Below are positions 59,220 to 64,000 of a DNA stretch of 64,000 nucleotides, piece after piece; the first letter of the stretch is position 1; every line of letters begins with the position of its first letter. The notes below the pieces were generated by a model. The model ran no database searches, had not been told where the DNA came from, and was given only the letters and a program-made list of their open reading frames with translations. This DNA is from Heyndrickxia sporothermodurans (GTDB taxonomy: Bacteria > Bacillota > Bacilli > Bacillales > Bacillaceae_C). The position numbers were made by a program, and so were the translations under genes. The DNA lies in the NCBI GenBank assembly GCA_018333075.1, contig BORH01000009.1, forward strand, positions 124,001 through 188,000, written 5' to 3'.

Positions 59220-59249
59220 CACAGTCTGTCCACATGTGGATAGACTGTG
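59220..59249. terminator. hairpin with nested DnaA boxes after dnaA
   Basis: A 30-base near-perfect palindrome: CACAGTCTGTCCACA faces TGTGGATAGACTGTG with one G/T pair. Its inner part is two facing DnaA-box-like sequences. It is followed by TTTCCTTT, so as RNA it can terminate dnaA while as DNA it can bind DnaA. Confidence 0.7.
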
Positions 59250-59268
59250 TTTCCTTTCAATTTTTGAG

Positions 59269-59333
59269 TTATCCACAAATCAACAAGCCCTACTATTACT
59301 ACTACGATTTTTAAAAAAAATAATAAATAAATA
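59269..59333 (+). promoter_or_regulatory. origin unwinding module: DnaA box, DnaA-trios and AT-rich element
   Basis: TTATCCACA (59269-59277) is followed by five trinucleotides TAC-TAT-TAC-TAC-TAC (59291-59305) and then an AT-only stretch to about 59333. This matches the Bacillus basal unwinding system, in which DnaA spreads from the box along the trios and melts the adjacent AT-rich DNA. Position between dnaA and dnaN agrees. Confidence 0.88.
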
Positions 59334-59395
59334 AGCAGCTAAGAAGCAGCTAATTTTGAATAATCAATTCAATAACTTTACTTGGGGGGAAAATC

Positions 59396-60535
59396 ATGAA
59401 ATTTTCAATACAACGTGATCGACTAATTCAAAGTGTACAAGATGTAATGAAAGCAATTAGTCCAAGAACAACGATTCCTATTTTAACGGGTATCAAAATT
59501 GTCGTATCTACTGAAGGAGTTACATTAACTGGAAGTGATTCTGATGTGTCAATTGAATCTTTCATTCCAAAAGAAGAAGACGGAAATGTATTAGTAGAAA
59601 TTTCCACTGCAGGTGCAATTGTTTTACAAGCAAAGTTTTTTAGCGAAATCGTAAAAAAATTACCAATGGATACAGTTGAAATTGAAGTTATTAATCATTT
59701 ACAAACTGTTATTCGTTCTGGTAAATCAGAATTTAATTTAAATGGTTTAGATCCAGAAGAATATCCTCATCTCCCACAAATTTCTGAGGAAAATGTATTT
59801 AAAATTCCAACTGATATTGTAAAAAATCTTATTCGTCAAACAGTATTTGCAGTTTCAACATCTGAAACTCGTCCAATCTTAACGGGTGTTAATTGGAAAG
59901 TTGAATCTGATAAATTAACATGTATTGCTACAGATAGCCATCGTTTAGCAATGCGTTCTGCGGCCATTGATTTTGCCAATGATGAAAAATACAATATTGT
60001 TATTCCAGGAAAAAGTTTAATCGAGTTAAATAAAATTTTAGATGACACAAATGAACCAGTTGAAATTGTAATTACCGAAAATCAAATATTATTTAAAGCT
60101 AAACATTTGTTATTTTTCTCAAGACTTTTAGAAGGAAATTATCCAGATACTTCAAGATTAATTCCGACGGAAAGCAAAACAGAAATTGTTATTAATACAA
60201 AAGAATTCTTGCAGGCAATTGATCGTGCTTCACTTTTAGCTAGAGAAGGTAGAAATCCAAATGTCGTAAAACTAACAACATTAATGTCAGGAATTATTGA
60301 AATTTCTAGTAACACTCCAGAAGTCGGGAAAGTAGTAGAACAAGTTCAAAGTCAATCTATTGAAGGAGAAGACTTAAAAATATCCTTTAGTGCCAAATAT
60401 ATGATGGATGCTTTAAAAGCATTAGAAGGTTTAGAAATACAAATCAGCTTTACAGGTGCAATGCGACCATTTATTATACGTCCTCTTAATGATGAGTCTA
60501 TCTTGCAACTGATATTGCCAGTTCGTACTTATTAA
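59396..60535 (+). CDS. dnaN: DNA polymerase III beta clamp
   Basis: Sliding clamp of 379 residues that tethers DNA polymerase to DNA. Three repeated clamp folds are evident, starting MKFSIQRDRLIQSVQDVMKAISP, and the C-terminus LQLILPVRTY is the normal partner-binding end. A strong GGGGGGA site precedes the ATG. A clear terminator follows the stop, so rlbA-recF-remB-gyrB downstream are separately promoted at least in part. Confidence 0.98.
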   Translation: MKFSIQRDRLIQSVQDVMKAISPRTTIPILTGIKIVVSTEGVTLTGSDSDVSIESFIPKEEDGNVLVEISTAGAIVLQAKFFSEIVKKLPMDTVEIEVINHLQTVIRSGKSEFNLNGLDPEEYPHLPQISEENVFKIPTDIVKNLIRQTVFAVSTSETRPILTGVNWKVESDKLTCIATDSHRLAMRSAAIDFANDEKYNIVIPGKSLIELNKILDDTNEPVEIVITENQILFKAKHLLFFSRLLEGNYPDTSRLIPTESKTEIVINTKEFLQAIDRASLLAREGRNPNVVKLTTLMSGIIEISSNTPEVGKVVEQVQSQSIEGEDLKISFSAKYMMDALKALEGLEIQISFTGAMRPFIIRPLNDESILQLILPVRTY

Positions 60536-60537
60536 GA

Positions 60538-60566
60538 AATCCCTGTCATTTGACAGGTTTTTTTTA
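60538..60566 (+). terminator. dnaN terminator
   Basis: CCTGTCA and TGACAGG form a perfect 7-bp stem with a two-base TT loop, followed by nine T. Confidence 0.9.
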
Positions 60567-60842
60567 TTTAGAGATAAGAAAGTATAAATATTTTTAAGAA
60601 TAGAAGTTAGGAAGAATGTTTGCTGTGTTCAGCGCAAGGAGCTTGCGTTTTGTAATCGTGAATGAATTTACTTAAAAAGTGAATAATCCTTTGAGGAAAA
60701 TTATCCACAAAAATGCTGAAAAATTTTAAAATGAAAATTATCCACATGTTTATAACTTGAAAAACGGACAACGTTGTATTAAATTAAATTATTTAGTAAA
60801 ATTATATATTAAGGAATTAATGAAACGGAAAAGAGTGAACCT
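60567..60842 (+). other. dnaN-rlbA spacer with DnaA boxes and a small hairpin
   Basis: The spacer carries CGCAAG-GAG-CTTGCG at 60633-60647 followed by TTTT, and two perfect DnaA boxes at 60701-60709 and 60738-60746. The rlbA-recF promoter is expected nearby; DnaA may control it. No gene is supported. Confidence 0.6.
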
Positions 60843-61058
60843 ATGAAAAAAGTACCCATTGAGACGGAAATAATCACATTAGGTCAATTTTTAAAACTAG
60901 CGGATGTTATTCAAAGTGGTGGGATGGCAAAGTGGTTTTTGAGTGAATACGATGTCTTTGTCAATAATGAACAAGATCAAAGAAGAGGAAGAAAGCTTTC
61001 AGTAGGTGATAAGGTCGAAATACCAGGTATTGGTGTCTTTGTTGTATCCCAGCATTAA
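60843..61058 (+). CDS. rlbA: S4-domain protein RlbA (YaaA)
   Basis: Small S4 RNA-binding-like protein of 71 residues, between dnaN and recF. It contains the S4 helices (ITLGQFLKLADVIQSGGMAKWFL) and a beta-rich end GDKVEIPGIGVFVV. In B. subtilis it is implicated in large-subunit ribosome biogenesis. It precedes recF by 34 bases on the same strand. Confidence 0.94.
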   Translation: MKKVPIETEIITLGQFLKLADVIQSGGMAKWFLSEYDVFVNNEQDQRRGRKLSVGDKVEIPGIGVFVVSQH

Positions 61059-61092
61059 CTCAACAAAGAGAAAAAGGGATGGATGTTACTGA

Positions 61093-62211
61093 ATGTATAT
61101 AGAAAATTTAGAATTACAAAATTACCGTAACTATGAATCACTATCTATTTCTTTCGAAAATAAAGTGAATGTGATATTAGGAGAAAATGCACAAGGGAAA
61201 ACAAATGTCATGGAATCAATTTATGTTTTGGCCATGGCAAAGTCCCATCGAACATCAAATGATAAAGATTTAATCCGTTGGGATGAGGAATATGCTAAAA
61301 TAAAAGGTAGGATACAAAAACATAGTGGTTCAGCACCGTTAGAATTAGTTATTTCCAAAAAAGGAAAGAAAGCTAAATATAACCATATTGAACAGCAAAA
61401 GCTGAGTCATTATGTTGGAAATATGAATGTTGTCATGTTCGCGCCTGAAGATCTCCACCTTGTAAAAGGGAGCCCTCAAGTTAGGCGTCGTTTTATTGAT
61501 ATGGAGATAGGACAGGTTTCACCTGTTTATTTACATGATATTAGCCAATATCAAAAAATTTTACAGCAACGTAATCATTATTTAAAGCAATTACAAATTC
61601 AGAAACAAAAAGATGAAACGATGCTTGATGTGTTAACCGAGCAATTTATTCAAATAGCTTCAAAGATTATCAAAAAAAGATTTGAGTTTATCCAACTACT
61701 GGAAGAGTGGGCAAAGCCTATCCATAAAGGAATTTCTCGTGGCCTCGAAACATTGGAAATTCAATATAAACCATCTGTTGATGTATCAGAAGAGATGGAT
61801 TCGTCAACTCTATTAAAAAGGTTAGAAGAAAAAATTTCCACCAATAGAAAAAGGGAGATAGAACGTGGAGTTACCCTAATAGGGCCGCATCGAGATGAAC
61901 TTGTGTTTTTTGTAAATAATCGTGACGTACAAACATTCGGTTCACAAGGGCAACAAAGAACGACTGCTTTATCTTTGAAGTTAGCTGAAATAGAGTTAAT
62001 TTATTCTGAAATGGGTGAGTACCCAATATTATTATTGGATGACGTTCTTTCTGAATTAGATGATTTCCGTCAATCCCATTTGTTAAATACGATACAAGGC
62101 AAGGTTCAAACTTTTGTAACGACAACAAATATTGATGGTATTGATCATCAAACACTTAAAGAAGCATCCACCTTCACGGTAGAGTCCGGTTGTTTGTCTC
62201 CTTTAAAGTGA
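61093..62211 (+). CDS. recF: DNA replication and repair protein RecF
   Basis: SMC-like ATPase of 372 residues that loads RecA at gaps with RecO and RecR. Walker A is [15 protein letters not shown] (about 34-48), the signature region [18 protein letters not shown] (about 302-319) and Walker [13 protein letters not shown]. It starts with ATG at 61093 and precedes remB by 12 bases. Complete. Confidence 0.97.
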   Translation: MYIENLELQNYRNYESLSISFENKVNVILGENAQGKTNVMESIYVLAMAKSHRTSNDKDLIRWDEEYAKIKGRIQKHSGSAPLELVISKKGKKAKYNHIEQQKLSHYVGNMNVVMFAPEDLHLVKGSPQVRRRFIDMEIGQVSPVYLHDISQYQKILQQRNHYLKQLQIQKQKDETMLDVLTEQFIQIASKIIKKRFEFIQLLEEWAKPIHKGISRGLETLEIQYKPSVDVSEEMDSSTLLKRLEEKISTNRKREIERGVTLIGPHRDELVFFVNNRDVQTFGSQGQQRTTALSLKLAEIELIYSEMGEYPILLLDDVLSELDDFRQSHLLNTIQGKVQTFVTTTNIDGIDHQTLKEASTFTVESGCLSPLK

Positions 62212-62223
62212 GGTGTAAATAGC

Positions 62224-62451
62224 ATGTATTTACATGTTGGAGAAGATGTAATGGTTCGTACTGATGAAATAATTGCTATATTGGATAAAGAATCTGTTAA
62301 TGAATCAGCCATTATTCAGGAGTTCATACAATCGAAAAAAAAAGTAATGGTTAATATTTCCAAGGGGGATTTTAAATCTTTAGTTATTACTGATTATCAA
62401 TATTATCTTTCACCATTAGCCTCAAGCACATTATTAAAGAGATTAAGCTGA
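62224..62451 (+). CDS. remB: matrix/biofilm regulator RemB-like protein
   Basis: Protein of 75 residues in the RemA/RemB family (YaaB) between recF and gyrB, as in B. subtilis, where RemB promotes biofilm matrix genes. It starts MYLHVGEDVMVRTDEIIAILD and contains SLVITDYQYYLSPLASSTLLKR, both typical. A GAGGTG site precedes it. A possible weak repeat follows before gyrB, but no clear terminator is seen. Confidence 0.93.
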   Translation: MYLHVGEDVMVRTDEIIAILDKESVNESAIIQEFIQSKKKVMVNISKGDFKSLVITDYQYYLSPLASSTLLKRLS

Positions 62452-62609
62452 AAAATCCCTTTAATATGAAACTCGTTTTAGTACGTTAGGGAAATAAAAT
62501 AAAAGTATCCTTTTTCTTCCCACATTCAAAAGAAAAAATAACCGTGTTTGGACACGAATTTATATAGATATCGAAAAGTTAAAACTTATTTTTGGAAAAG
62601 TGTAGGTGA

Positions 62610-64000
<1,391 letters not shown>

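Overview
The window is the replication-origin region of a low-GC Gram-positive endospore-former of the family Bacillaceae. The order jag-yidC-rnpA-rpmH / dnaA-dnaN-rlbA-recF-remB-gyrB, the walRKHIJ-htrC-rlmH block, soj/spo0J/noc and the sporulation gene yyaC all fit the Bacillus group. I cannot name genus or species from sequence alone. Replication starts near 57.4-59.3 kb. Genes left of dnaA lie mostly on the minus strand and genes right of it on the plus strand, so the core is co-oriented with replication. The head-on exceptions are mostly accessory genes: 6.5-8.6, 14.4-18.7 and 20.9-23.0 kb, plus yyaC.

Region by region. 0-13 kb: a carboxylic-acid block. It holds a minus-strand lpdA / DASS transporter / odhA / odhB cluster (2-oxoglutarate dehydrogenase), a divergent AEC transporter plus D-lactate dehydrogenase-like pair, a CitA/CitT-type two-component system, and mqo. 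13-16.5 kb: ung and a PerR-type ahpCF operon. 16.5-23 kb: an accessory island with a T-box-controlled second glutamyl-tRNA synthetase, a decayed unrecognised gene, two ATP-grasp proteins of the YheC/YheD type and an Asp/Glu racemase. 23-31 kb: rlmH, a DnaA-box cluster, htrC and the walRKHIJ operon, with a perfect parS inside walK. 31-34 kb: an M23 endopeptidase gene interrupted by one in-frame TGA, three tRNAs (Lys, Asp, Phe) and a tRNA-Lys fragment. 34-46.7 kb: purA, dnaC, rplI, gdpP, yybS, a chemoreceptor, rpsF-ssb-rpsR, ychF, a DUF951 gene and mscS. 46.8-57 kb: yyaC, a DUF554 remnant, spo0J, soj, noc, rsmG, mnmG, mnmE, jag, yidC, rnpA and rpmH. 57.2-64 kb: oriC, dnaA, dnaN, rlbA, recF, remB and the 5' part of gyrB.

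How it works together. The right two thirds is housekeeping: initiation (dnaA, dnaN, gyrB, dnaC), segregation (soj, spo0J, noc, parS), cell-wall homeostasis (walRKHIJ, M23 peptidase), tRNA modification (mnmE, mnmG), and ribosome and membrane-protein biogenesis. The left third is more flexible. The 0-13 kb block looks like a self-contained route for sensing, importing and oxidising C4/C5 dicarboxylates. The most unusual part is the 16.5-23 kb island, where a Glu T-box, a GluRS paralogue, ATP-grasp ligase-like proteins and an amino-acid racemase sit together beside a decaying gene.
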